Part shown: piece after piece, positions 53,095-63,336 of the stretch
How positions within the stretch are numbered: the stretch's first letter is position 1
How the letters are laid out: the number at the start of each line of letters is the position of its first letter
Assembly: GCA_948099385.1 (NCBI GenBank)
Contig: CANUEZ040000168.1
Coordinates: forward strand, 8,590,001 to 8,654,000
Source of the DNA: Fasciola hepatica
Lineage: Eukaryota > Platyhelminthes > Trematoda > Plagiorchiida > Fasciolidae
Length of the DNA stretch: 64,000 nt
Direction of reading: 5' to 3'
Program-made: the position numbers and the translations under genes
The notes under the pieces: generated by a model
The model's database searches: none
Seen by the model: the letters and a program-made list of their open reading frames with translations, nothing else
What the model was told of the DNA's origin: nothing

Positions 53095-55960
53095 TAACTC
53101 CTGTGAGATCAGTCGGCTTCATGAATGTCTCTGACGGCGGCTTTCGATGCGTCGCGGTCGGAGGCAAGGTCGGTACACAGTAAAACCCAGTTCTTGCGCC
53201 ACACACGAAGTTCGAAGACTGACTGAAGGCCCAGATGTTCTAAGTCAGGTTTAACTGTGTTGACCCACGTCTTTAGCTGACCACCAAGGTGACACTTCTA
53301 GCTTAGACAAGGTTCCGGTAGAAGGCTTTTATCTGCGAGTCCCATCTCGGGTCGGCGGAAGACATGGCCGAACCACTGGAGACGGTGCCGTTGAAGAAAA
53401 AATGACAACACACAACACAATATTTCCGCACCGTTGCCGTACAGCGGAGTTTGAGACTCGACTGTGCTATTTGATTTTGGCTATATATTGAAGGTACCAG
53501 TGATCGGAGCTTTTCAGCTTTTCAGTATTCCCTACCCTCAGCGCCCAGGTTTCTCAAACGTACGTGAGAACGGGGTGGATGGTGGCATGGTAAATGCACG
53601 GTTTCCTGCGGAGGCTTATTTCATCGTGGGACCAGTGATTTGCGAAGCTTCAGGAATACACTCCTTACACAATCGACTCCAACTTTGTTTCGTCTTTGGC
53701 CTAGCCGTTTGGTTGTATGGTAGACCCAAGATACTTGAAGTCGAGCACTAGTTCCAAGATTTAGCCTGGGACTGAACCTGCTGGATTTGGGGAAGTCACG
53801 AAGACCCTGGTTTTTGTTGTGTTTATCTCCAGACCGATCGCTCTGGCCTCGCACTTGATACGGTTGACGACCGGTTATAGACTGCTCGGTTCGTCCTCCA
53901 AAACGAAAATACTGTCGGTGAATTTAAAACCCACAATTCAAGTATCCCGGCTTAGTTGAATGTCTCGATAACTGGCGACGGCACGACGTATCACTAAATT
54001 TATGGCGTAGTTGAATGGAATTGGCGACAAGGGACAATCTTGACGGACGTCGGAATCAAGCGAAAACTCTGGAGATTCTTTACCATACGCGCGGGCACGC
54101 GGTTGCGTGGCCGAATAACATGACCTCGGTAGTCTTGTGTACTTTCGGGCATCCCATCAGTTACTAGTATGCTCCAGAGTGACTCCTGGTCGACGGAATC
54201 GAATGCAGCTGTGGTTGTTGGGATTTGCAGCGGTGCTCGAGGATACGTCGTAGCGTGCTGATTTGATCAACACAACCTTTTCCTCTGCGAAGGCACATCG
54301 GGTTGGACGCATCTGCCCGGCCGTTGCAGCAAAAAAGCGGTTCGGGGAACAGTGTCAAAAAGCTTAGTCGCTAAGTCAACGAGGCTGATTCTCCTGTGGT
54401 TAGTGCAGATGGTTTTGCCGCCATTTTTGGTGTAGGGAGTAGGATGGAGGTTGCCAAGTCCTTAGGGAAAACTTCGGTTTCCCGAATTTGGCGGAACAGC
54501 GAGGTTGGAGGACCTAGCACCGTTGGCAGACAGATCTTGAATATCTCATATGGGATGCCGTTCTCACCGGGGATTTTCTGTTCTTCATTTTGTCGATGGC
54601 AAAAGCTACTTCCGATGAGCTAAATGTCCTGTTCAATTTCGTATTGCTCGACGCTGCCTGGCGAAACCACACGGCTTGGTTGGGGAAGAAGGACGGTTTA
54701 GTAGATCGCTGAAGTGCACCACCAGTCTTCGAAGCTTTTGTTTTGGTCCCGGGTATGAGATGGCCACTGTGGTTCCGTAGCAAGGGAGATGAGAATATCG
54801 TTTTTCCCGAAGCAGAGCATGTGAGTCGGAAGAGTTTAACGAAATCTGCAACCGCAGTTGCGATCTCCATCTTATCTGCTATCTGGGACCAGTACTGTTC
54901 ACAATCGTTCTTTACGGAGCGTGTAGCTACCTAGTAAAGCCTGTGGAAATTGAATGAATAACGGAGTCTCGCCTCCCTAGCCGTTGAGCAGCTGCTGTGG
55001 GTTTATTCAAAGACCCACTTTTTTATGCCGGGATATCTCGCCAAACTACCCAAGAGTCACCCCTGTTGTGGATACTTTTAGTGTAGTCCATCGTGCATCT
55101 ATACTACCGTCAGGGCTCTTGTCCAGTCCGGGGGCGATAGTACTTGACAATGCTTGAGCTTTGTTGGGAATTAAGGAAGAGATATTAATTCTGCCTTGGA
55201 GGAGAGTCTTTGGGCTGAAGGATAGATTCTAAGACGGGCACGCACGAATATGTGGTCGGCGCCATTGGCGTTTCCAGTTTCGCCCACGCAGTACGCTCGA
55301 CAATTCTCAACCGAAGAGACCCAGCAAGATCTTAACAAGATGCAGTAAACTCGGTGCGCTGCTCTGTCATCGTTGGACTACCAATTAGGCAGGTGCTTCT
55401 TTGGATGTGGGAAGCGAATATCGGTGACGACCGGTCAACTGATATCAACAAAACTTAACTAGAAGTTCGTCATTTTCGCATCGCTCACCGAGGCCAAATT
55501 TTCCCAGTATGTTGTATATGCTGGTCGGCGGGGCCCGTGTGGGCGTTACAGCAGCCTGCAATAATTTTTTTACTTCATGCTTGTGCATGAGTGCAGTGGA
55601 AGGGGTGTATATCCCATAGCCACGAAGGCCCACTGCACTATCGGGTATAACCGGCAACCAGACCCTGAGACTTGGAGTGGAGAATCACATAAGGCCCCAA
55701 TAGATTGCCATACTCGGATATTCGATTGATTGAATTCCGGAGGTCACTGTAGAACTCAGCTTTGGTATATGACTCAGAATGTTCGGTTGAAGCACATACG
55801 ACAATCATGACTCTTGAACAGAATGCCCCTGAACAACGCCACGGCTATCCTCGGTGAAACTGGCTCGCAGGAGATCAAGGTGTTGTATGCTCGGACGTTC
55901 ATTGCAATCGTAACTTCATGAAGTCCGGAATGGTTCCCCTTAGGGCCGGAATCACATTAT
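53095..55960 (-). pseudogene. RTE-clade LINE, copy B, 5' truncated and decayed, interrupted by a SINE
   Basis: In transcription order: endonuclease (EEP) pieces at 55900-55700 (KAEFYSDLRNSINRI) and 55540-55440 (ILGKFGLGERCENDELLV), with a SINE-A between. A linker with MKNRKSP at about 54560 follows, then RT with GKGCVDQISTLRRILEHR at about 54250. A decayed palm lies at about 53900 (TDSIFVLEDEPSSL), then GLEINTTKTRVF and FKYLGSTIQPNG. The C-terminal end GGQLKTWVNTVKPDLEHLGL lies near 53250. Many stops and shifts. Residue choices match copy A (59.7-63.3 kb), so both belong to one family. It lies in an AP-1 mu intron in the sense orientation. Confidence 0.85.
55556..55740 (-). mobile_element. 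SINE-A copy inserted in the endonuclease region of RTE copy B
   Basis: The body runs from about 55740 to an AAGTAAAAAAATT tail at 55560. A perfect 10-bp hairpin stem (AGTGCAGTGG at 55590-55599, CCACTGCACT at 55630-55639 on the plus strand) is near the 3' end. The endonuclease similarity resumes directly on both sides, so the SINE landed after the LINE. The head is missing. Confidence 0.75.
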
Positions 55961-56221
55961 GGTGGGACATCGATCGTAGGAATCACGCTATGATAGCCTC
56001 GAAATATTTGTACGACAAAGTTGAAGCTGAAAAAGTCTTTACATAAAGTATTTCTTGATGTGGACTCACACAGTGAAACGGGTCGGTTTGTTCGCAAATT
56101 ACCCCTGGATTTCAACTTCAAATGTCCAGCAAAAATATTCACAAAGCTTATATTCAAATAAAATTCAAACTACTCTTCGAAGAGATCAGCGGACTAGCCC
56201 CATCCAGCAAATATCATCGGA
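55961..56221. other. AP-1 mu intron, nothing recognised
   Basis: Short frames only; RTE similarity stops at about 55960. Confidence 0.4.
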
Positions 56222-56312
56222 GTTATTGATGGAGAAATTACGGTTAGCCGATGTTTCGGTAAATTTACAATCAGTGAGGAAGGTTACCTGCAGTAACCGA
56301 AGCGTCAGCTAA
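56222..56312 (+). repeat. Inverted repeat with decayed hammerhead-like core
   Basis: GGAGAAATTACGGTTAGC at about 56230 pairs imperfectly with GCTAATTATATTTTCTCC at about 56309-56326. Inside are GTGAGGA, a clean hairpin GGTTAC-CTGCA-GTAACC, and GAAGC, then a GATGTT where a GUH triplet is expected. Two core bases differ from the hammerhead consensus, so this is a relic at best. Confidence 0.4.
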
Positions 56313-56418
56313 TTATATTTTCTCCACCGACAACATCTTGCTACTGACACCATAATTTTCTCGTTTATCAGAGTTAGCTCACAGCTAAATTTGTTGATGT
56401 GACACACGTCATACTCGC

Positions 56419-56697
56419 TTTTTTTATTACATGCTTTTACATGGGAGCAGTTGAAGGGGTGCATACCCCATAGCCACAAAGGCCTACTGCACTATTAGGG
56501 ATAACCAGCAACCAGATCGAGACTTGAAGTGCACAACCATATAAGGTCCCAACAGGTCAGGTGTAGTAACGATCCGGATGACAGTGAGTTACTGTCTACC
56601 ACCAAATTGACCGGTATTGGAGGAGATTCGAACCTCTGACCACCGATGTGGTCATTAAAAGCACAGAACCAACAGGCCACCACTTACTGCAGTCGTT
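56419..56697 (-). mobile_element. SINE-A, most complete copy
   Basis: On the minus strand it starts with a tRNA-like head (A-box-like TGGCCTGTTGG, B box AGGTTCGAATCTCC). It continues through the family body and ends in CATGTAATAAAAAAAG. Length is about 280 bp. It lies in the AP-1 mu intron. The hairpin stem has one or two mismatches. Confidence 0.75.
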
Positions 56698-57250
56698 CAA
56701 CAAAAGTGCGTTCACTACGAAGTGCAAAGGCAAATAAGAGATAACTAGCATTGTTGGTCTAAAATAAGGACAAGGACTAAGGTGTCATTGTAATGGAGAA
56801 CGAAGGGGCCATATTAAAAAAATGATCATGAAAAACTCCATTTCAGACCCAATTATGCTCCAGACGTCTTACGGTTGAAAAACAAAGAGCGTGTGAGTTG
56901 CGAGCCCTGTGGTATATTTTTTTAATGAACCGATGTTCAGGGCAGTTGCTCAGAACTGTGGCTCACCGTTCAGAACTAGTGAATGAGAATTAGCGATCAC
57001 TGAAATTATCTGAGTATCCGAGACATTGTGCTTATGTATCAGCCGTGAGCGGTGAGAAATTCTCTTGAGACGTTTTGTTTTCTGCCACGAAACAACAGTA
57101 CTTTCTCACTTCCACGAGGTCCATCCGCGTACCTAGCCGAATTTTGATCTAAGGTTTGAGGGACGCCATTAAATACGACATCTGTCGATGATATTAGCGG
57201 CCCGTGAAATTCCCCACTGGTTATTTGTGTGTGAAAATTGTAAAACTCAC
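56698..57250. other. AP-1 mu intron, nothing recognised
   Basis: AT-rich and closed in all frames, ending with the donor GTGAGT (minus strand, 57245-57250) of the exon at 57251. Confidence 0.5.
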
Positions 57251-57322
57251 CTTTACCATATATTCCATACGACTGTGCGCATGCTTCTCAATCGTCGCCT
57301 CGACCCATATCAGCGGTTTGAC
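57251..57322 (-). CDS. AP1M1: AP-1 complex subunit mu, internal 24-codon exon
   Basis: 72 bp, phase 0 to phase 0, encoding VKPLIWVEATIEKHAHSR then MEYMVK. This is the conserved HVKPLIWIE...EYMIK segment that directly precedes the AKSQFKRRS block of the next exon (50457-50744) in mu1 proteins. The acceptor follows a pyrimidine-rich GTTCTCCCCTTTGAAG at 57323-57338 and the donor is GTGAGT. The exon is too short for automatic ORF finding and was located from its donor. Upstream exons (the part ending in YRLNTH and the whole N-terminal longin domain) were searched for and not seen in the window. Confidence 0.95.
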
Positions 57323-57918
57323 CTTCAAAGGGGAGAACAGAACAACAAGCATCACTTCAAATAACTTCCCTATTGAGGCAATTGAGAAACAATGCGAAAA
57401 TAAACAATAAGGTGTTCAGCCTCAAATTTTTATTTCATTAAAGCAGCAACACATAAAATTCCCACAAGTAAAATTTAGTATCCACGCCATGTTGTCATCT
57501 TAAGCTACTTGCAGACGAATTTAGATACTATTGCAGATTCCACCAGAACCTAATCAACGACTCACTTCAGGCGCTGGTCGTAGTTTAGTACATGTACCTA
57601 TCTTACCAGTTACCTCGTAGTGGGATGAAAAGCAAATAGAACGGAAACGACATATTGCATACGAACTCCGAAGCCCCCGTAATTATGGGCTTGAGTAGAT
57701 GTAGTTTTTACCAGCAAAACTATTTTAGATGTGAAGCCTTAGTAACAGTAAGATCATGCTTATCACAACCATCCTTAAATAATAAACGCAAAGTGCGGCC
57801 GGTTGATTTAACGAGTTAGGATCCTACTGAGGTCCTGAAACAATCATCTACCTAATTTTGCTATTTTACCAGACTAAATACCACGCTTAACTTACCATGA
57901 CTTTGCTTAGCTTAATAC

Positions 57919-57922
<4 letters not shown>
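57323..57922. other. AP-1 mu intron, nothing recognised
   Basis: No exon, repeat or RNA gene recognised on either strand. Confidence 0.4.

Positions 57923-57968
<46 letters not shown>
57923..57968. repeat. (AT)23 microsatellite at the 3' tail of a SINE-A
   Basis: Perfect AT repeats directly joined to the SINE-A 3' end. Confidence 0.97.
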
Positions 57969-57970
<2 letters not shown>

Positions 57971-58139
57971 TATATGCTTGTGCATGGGTGCAGTGGAAGG
58001 GGTATATATCCCATAGCCACGAAAGCCCACTGCACTATCGGGTATAACCGGCAACCAGACCCTGAGACTTGAAGTGGAGAACCACATAAGGCCCCAACAG
58101 GCCAGGTGTGGTAACGATCCGGACTACAGTGAAATGGTG

Positions 58140-58142
<3 letters not shown>
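57969..58142 (-). mobile_element. SINE-A copy between two AT microsatellites
   Basis: The body and the hairpin are well kept (GTGCAGTGG...CCACTGCAC). There is no tRNA-like head: the copy begins near GTAGTCCGGATCGTTACC next to the (AT)36 tract at 58143. Confidence 0.8.

Positions 58143-58215
<73 letters not shown>
58143..58215. repeat. (AT)36 microsatellite
   Basis: Perfect AT repeats flanking the 5' side of the SINE-A copy at 57969-58142. Confidence 0.97.
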
Positions 58216-58217
<2 letters not shown>

Positions 58218-59414
58218 TGCAAACCGGGCCTGGAGTTGATGCGCTAAAATAAAGGGGAATTCAGAGAGATGGATAAGGATGCAAACTTATTGGGTTTTTT
58301 TCGCCGTACGATTGCGTGCGATTTTCCAAGTTTCATTCGACATTTATTGGACTCAAGTTCGCTTAGCAGGCCGCATAGCATTCGCACCACTGACTTCAGT
58401 TCTGAGCTGTACCTTTTATTGGCTCTAGCCAAAAAGTTTAGAAATGTTTGAAACCCGTCACTCGTGTGTATCGATGAAAAGAAACGTTCATTTTATACCA
58501 GGATAAACATTTGAAAATCAATTGAATATGTAACAAGTTAACTATTAATTGTGAGATGAAGTTGAATATCATACTACTTCATCCCAGTTCCTGAGGCCAA
58601 ACCAATGTCTAAACCCAAAAGTGACGCATGGCACATTGCTCCACAAAAACACATCCACATCGACCAGAAGGAAATATTAGCAACCGACGAGTGTCGTCCA
58701 ATTTTCACAATCTTACCAATGATAATAACCGTACAAAAATGACCCATCTGGAATCTGTTAGTGAGGATTTGGTAGGTGTGCACTGGACCAATTATAAATA
58801 TACTTGTATTTTACTTGTACGACAGAATTATGCCAACAGTATTCAGACATCTAAGCCATTAGACGCAAAAATAGAATATAAAAAATAAGCCAGATGCTAA
58901 AAACGGCGAAATATTTGGGTTAATGCCTACAGACAGGTTGCAACTGAAGTTTTTCAATGACTAGGAGGGTAGAGGAAAACTACGTTAGTTATTAGATTTC
59001 GTAAGCAACTCCCTTTTTTATCTTCTCTCTACTGGTCGAAACCCGAGCAAGATAAGGTATGGTAGAGTTTTTGTATGAATTTATTCTCGAGGAAAAGTGC
59101 CAGAATGCAGCGCGAGTGGATGAATGGGAGCGACAAAATCATAATTCTGCGTAACGGATGAGTAGGGTACTGGAGTATCTTGTGGGCTTTGTTTAAACGA
59201 GACTCAGTGTGCTAATCAACGAGTCCAATCAAAAAAGTATCAGTGGAGATAGATGGAACGACTGGTAATTAGCAAGCCATGGTGAACAGCCGGGGAAAAT
59301 TGCAGGGAAACAACAAGGCAGGATAGGAACACTTTGGAACACGGATAAGCAATTACTGTTTAGCTGCCTAACCACCCGACCTCTCAAAGAGCAACTGGGT
59401 GGCTGAGTAAGCGT
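58216..59414. other. Non-coding stretch (probably still AP-1 mu intron), nothing recognised
   Basis: Frames of 60-86 codons (58269-58451 +, 58574-58783 -, 58628-58888 +) have no known motif. I searched for the preceding AP-1 mu exon and did not find it. Confidence 0.4.
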
Positions 59415-59662
59415 CAAGTAAGTCTCGCAGTTGTCTACTTTATTTACATGCTAAATTTCGACCATTACCGGTGTGATGGAAGCAATGCCAGTAGCATTGA
59501 ATACACTTATTATCCCCCCAGAATTCGTTCAGAAGGATGTAGCTGAAGTACTGCGTTCAGTCAAAACTCATCAGTCACCAACAACGGACGGTTTTCATCC
59601 CCTGGTGACAGAAGAACTGGCTGAAATGTTAACTCCACCAATCACAAGACTAACTCGTCCGT
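59415..59662 (+). pseudogene. CR1-like LINE reverse transcriptase, 5' piece (split by an RTE insertion)
   Basis: QLSTLFTC, a stop, then EFVQKDVAEVLRSVKTHQSP followed by DGFHPLVTEELAEMLTPPIT is the start of a CR1/Jockey-type RT (F-S-VFT; V---L--LK--KSPGPDG-HP--L-ELA). PTT replaces the PGP of the K-SPGPDG block. The frame reaches the 10-bp direct repeat ACTCGTCCGT at 59653-59662 and resumes in the same phase at 63337. Confidence 0.7.
59653..59662. repeat. Target-site duplication, left copy
   Basis: ACTCGTCCGT here and ACTAGTCGGT at 63337-63346 match at 8 of 10 bases, flank RTE copy A, and sit in the same codon phase of the interrupted CR1-like frame. Confidence 0.65.
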
Positions 59663-59744
59663 ATTTACTTACTTTACTTTTTTGCAGCAAGCTCCTGCGA
59701 GAGGATGAGCCGGCTTCATGCATGTTCCGAACGGCACCAGCCCA

Positions 59745-61719
59745 TTAGCGGCGATCAAATGCGAGACCTGAACACAGAGAAATCCAGTTCTGCTTCCAGT
59801 CGCGAACGCCGTAGACAGCCTGGAGTCCTAATACTTCAACGTTCGATATGATGGTACTGACCCATGCTTTCAGCTGTCCTCCGAGGCGACAGTGCCATCC
59901 TGGACATGGAACAGGAGTGAGGCACTGTTTTGAGATCTCTGTGTCCGGACGTCGTAGGACATGTCCAAACCACTGCGATCGTCGGCGTTGGAGGAACACT
60001 GACAGCTTTTCGATGTTAAAGCACCGTTCTCTTATTGTCTCGTTTAAAAGCTTTTTGTGCCAGGCCACTTCCAATATCCGTCGCAGACACCAATGGTCAA
60101 ACACTTTCAGCTTGCTGATGTCCTCGAAGCGTAGTGGCCACGTCTCGCGGCCGTCGGTCAGTATTAGACGGATAGCGACCCGGAAGACGTGGACTTTTGT
60201 CTGGAGGCTGATTCTGTTTCGCGCCCAGAATACATTGAGAAGCTGAAGAAACGCAGACCTGGCCTTGTTAATGCGCAACTTGACTTCATCTTTGGCTTGG
60301 CCGTTTGGGAGAATCGTGGAGCCCAGATATTTGAACGCCGGAACGTGTTCGATAAGTTCACCGTTCAATCATATCTGACTGTGTGGTGCATGTCGAAAAG
60401 TTCTTCGTCTTCGACGTATTGATCTCTAGTCCCATGAATTTTGCAAAAGATTCTACGCGACTGAGAACCTGTAATGTAGTTGGGCTATTTCCAAGGATGA
60501 CGATGTCGTCTACGAATTCTAGATCGGCGAGGAAAGCATCGGTGCTCATTTGAATACCAGGGTAATCGGTGAGTGCCTGACGCATTATCTAATCGTTGGT
60601 GTAGTTGAACAGCACTGGCTACAGGAGACAGCCTTGTCCAACATCGCAGTTGAGGGAGAAGTCATTGAACTCCTCTCCGTAGATGGGTATTCTCGCGCGG
60701 GTATTCGCGTAGTACGACCTCATGAGACTGAGAAGCTTGTGGGGCATTCCATCCGCTTGTAGTGTAGTCCATAACGATTCTCTGTCAACTGAGTCAAAGG
60801 CAGCCCAAAAACCAATAAAACAAACTGCGGCCGGTTGCTGAAACTTGTACCGATGTTCTAATACTCGGCGGAGAATGAATATTTGGTCCACGCACCCTCT
60901 GCCACGGCGGAAGCTTCCTTGATTGGGGCGTGTGCGCGCGTCCCACACCTCCGAGAAGCGGTTCAATAAAAGCACGAAGAATATTTTGGCGGCCACATCG
61001 ATTAAACTGATGCCACGGTAGTTTGTGCACACAGTCCTGTCGCCTTTCTTTGGAAGAGGAAGTAGAACTGAGGTCCCCCAGTCCACTGGGAATCGTTCTT
61101 TTTCCCAGATTGAACAAAACGGGGTGTGCAGTGGCTCGAGTAGTGTCATAAGACATGATTTATATATCTCCGGTGTGATGCCATCTTCTCCAAGGGATTT
61201 CCGGTTTTTCAGCTTGTTTGTTACATTGGTGATTTTATCTCGGCTTGGTGGGTTGTTATTAACGTCATAGCTCTCGCTCTGGATTGCTGGGATTCGGTGT
61301 ACAGAGCCTGCCAAGGGACGGTTCAGTAGACATTAGAAATGTTCGGCCCATCACTGCATCCCTTTGGCCCGTTCAGGAATGAACAACCCGGCAGCATCGC
61401 GAAGGAGGGGCTCTGTCTACTGTCGCTTACCGGATGCAGTGCGGACTAGACGGAAGAGCTTTGCGAAGTGCCCGCAGTTGACCGCAGTCTCCATGGTGTC
61501 CGTGATTTCGGTCCAGTATTTTTTGCGGTCGCTTCTGGGTGGGTGGTTTTTGTTGGATATCGCGATGTCAGGGTGACCATTTAGGGGGGTATCTCTGGTC
61601 TTTTCGGTTAACTGAGTTGTCCCTGAGATCCAGTCTTTTTGTCGTCGTCGCGTAAATCCCGGTTCATCTAAAACGGATTGTTGGATCGACGCCTTAAGTG
61701 AAGTCCACTGATTTTCCAC
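59745..61719 (-). pseudogene. RTE copy A linker, reverse transcriptase and C-terminal domain, broken
   Basis: In order: linker with WTEITDTMETAV (61719-61417); three stops near 61414-61330; RT with LGEDGITPEIYKSCL, RFPVDWGTSVLLPLPKKGDR and NYRGISLIDVAAKI; FRRGRGCVDQIFILRR; WAAFDSVDRE. Motif B is CDVGQGCLL then a stop. Motif C at about 60510 is LEFVDDIVILGNSP, where Tyr-Ala is Phe-Val but both Asp are kept. A frameshift near 60370 follows, then FKYLGSTILPNGQAKDEVKL and the C-terminal end GGQLKAWVSTII to 59745. Overall order is complete, so this was an autonomous copy before decay. Confidence 0.9.
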
Positions 61720-61953
61720 ATGTACTTCTTCACCTATGAACGTGGTGGCTAGGTGGGAGGCAATAGCGTCTGAGGTCGCTTGGCGCTTTCTCGGTGATCC
61801 TAACGCTGCTGTCCTAATCCGCTTCGGGGCACAGTTTTTGCGGCGATTGCTTAGGTAAATCTTGAAGCGTCCATGGACGAGGGTGTGGTCGGTGCCATTC
61901 TTGCTGCCAGTCTCCGCGCCTCGGTAGGACCGATAATCTTCAATCGAAGATGA

Positions 61954-62834
61954 CTAGCATGACCGTACGAGAATGTAGTCGATCTGATGCGCTGTGTGAC
62001 CGTCGTTGGAGTACCACGTTAGCAATTGCTCCTTGGAATGTTGGAAGCGGGTATTGGTGACGGTTAGGCAGGTGAAATCTGCAAAGTCGACGAGACGTTC
62101 ACCATCGCTGCACTGCTGTCCGAGACCATATTTCCCCAAAATGTGTCTAGTTGCTTGAGCGGAGGGACCGCTGTGGGTGTTCCAGTTTCTCGCAACATGG
62201 AGAATGTCGCGTTGCGGGACGCTGTTTATCATCTCTTGTAGCCTATCATAGAACTCGTTCTTTCCCGCTCCTTCGGCTGCAACTGTCGGGGCATAGACCA
62301 CAACAACCGATACGTTCAAGAGTGAGGCGTGAAAACGAGCTAAGGTGATCTGAGGGGATATCGGGTTTTACGAAAGCAGTGTTTTGTTGACCTTGTTGCT
62401 GACAGCTACCGCGACGCCATGGAGACCAGAGCTATCTGTGGGTGATAGAGATGGTAACCGTCGTCCACTCCGGGAATCTTTATACACCGGGTGCCAGAAT
62501 TCGGCAGCCGAACTTCGGAGAGACATGCGATTTCGATGCGGTAGTCATGTAGTGTTCGGGCAGTGATGGCTTGGCTTCTCATGTCCAAGAGTGTCCTCAC
62601 ATTCCAGCAGGCGATTTGGATGTGATTTTGCGTATTGAGGCCCCCAGCTAGCATACTTGTCACTCCGGCCGCGGGGAGAAAACGACGCGCGTCGATTACC
62701 GGGGACGCCGTATTATGAGCGATGTGTGTGAGGGAACTTGTCACCAAGAGTCTTGGGAATTCGGTACGAAGTGGCGTCCCCAGCGTCACTCGGCTTTTTG
62801 TTCGACGTAGCAACCCTAGCCCGTGCACAATCAA
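61954..62834 (-). pseudogene. RTE copy A endonuclease (EEP/APE-type), broken
   Basis: 62406-62834 holds the N-terminal part, IQIACWNVRTLLDMRSQA, then IACLSEVRLPNSG, with the conserved N and E of the APE fold. After a frameshift near 62350, 61954-62319 continues with SVVVVYAPTVAAEGAGKNEF, HILGKYGLGQQCSDGERLVD and HQIDYILVRSC. At the catalytic D-N motif the sequence is VARNWNTHSG where GDWNA-G is usual, so the Asp is Asn. A TAG at 61954 interrupts the frame before the RT. The enzyme would nick the genomic target. Confidence 0.85.
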
Positions 62835-63336
62835 GTGCTACCTGTCGGGTAACAGGAATTTTTTGACAGCCAGTGACCGAACGAGCGGTTCGTATGCCTT
62901 TTGGATGGTGGTCCACCAATCCGGGATGCTCAATACGCCCTAGTGATCTGGATGCACGGTTGCCGGTGGCTCTCTAGGAGCTGGTTCGCCATTTGTTTGA
63001 GGTCGCCTAGACCCACGGGTTTATGCAACCCTGTTGATTGGACGGATTTCTTTGGTAGCCGTTGGATCTAACAGATCCCATCTGCCTATGCAGGAGTATC
63101 CATCTTCGCATGCTGAGCCCTGCCTCACCGATGTTTTAAGGCCTCGGTTACCTTCAACCTGGTTTGGCCCGCTTGTCGATCGGTTTGCCGGGGCGTGGAC
63201 GCTGACGCATGCCTCAGCTTCGTGGAGCTACAGATGAGAGCTGGGCAGGTGATGAAGACCAAAGAGATGGAAGATACCCCAAGGGGCACGACAGTTCACC
63301 AACTCAGAGGTGCTACTGCTCTCCAATGCCCCATAC
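62835..63336 (-). other. 5' region of RTE copy A
   Basis: GC-rich sequence upstream of the endonuclease, bounded by the target-site duplication. Part is open on the minus strand (62713-62919) but shows no domain, and could be a 5' UTR or a decayed N-terminal extension. Confidence 0.5.

Larger units (their letters stand above)
59663..63336 (-). mobile_element. RTE-clade LINE, copy A, near full length (3.7 kb)
   Basis: The 3' end is at 59663 with a short-repeat tail (AAAGTAAGTAAATA on the minus strand), typical for RTE elements. The 5' end is near 63336. About 500 bp of 5' sequence, an EEP endonuclease and an RT follow. The element is inserted in a CR1-like RT gene and flanked by an imperfect 10-bp target-site duplication. 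Confidence 0.85.
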
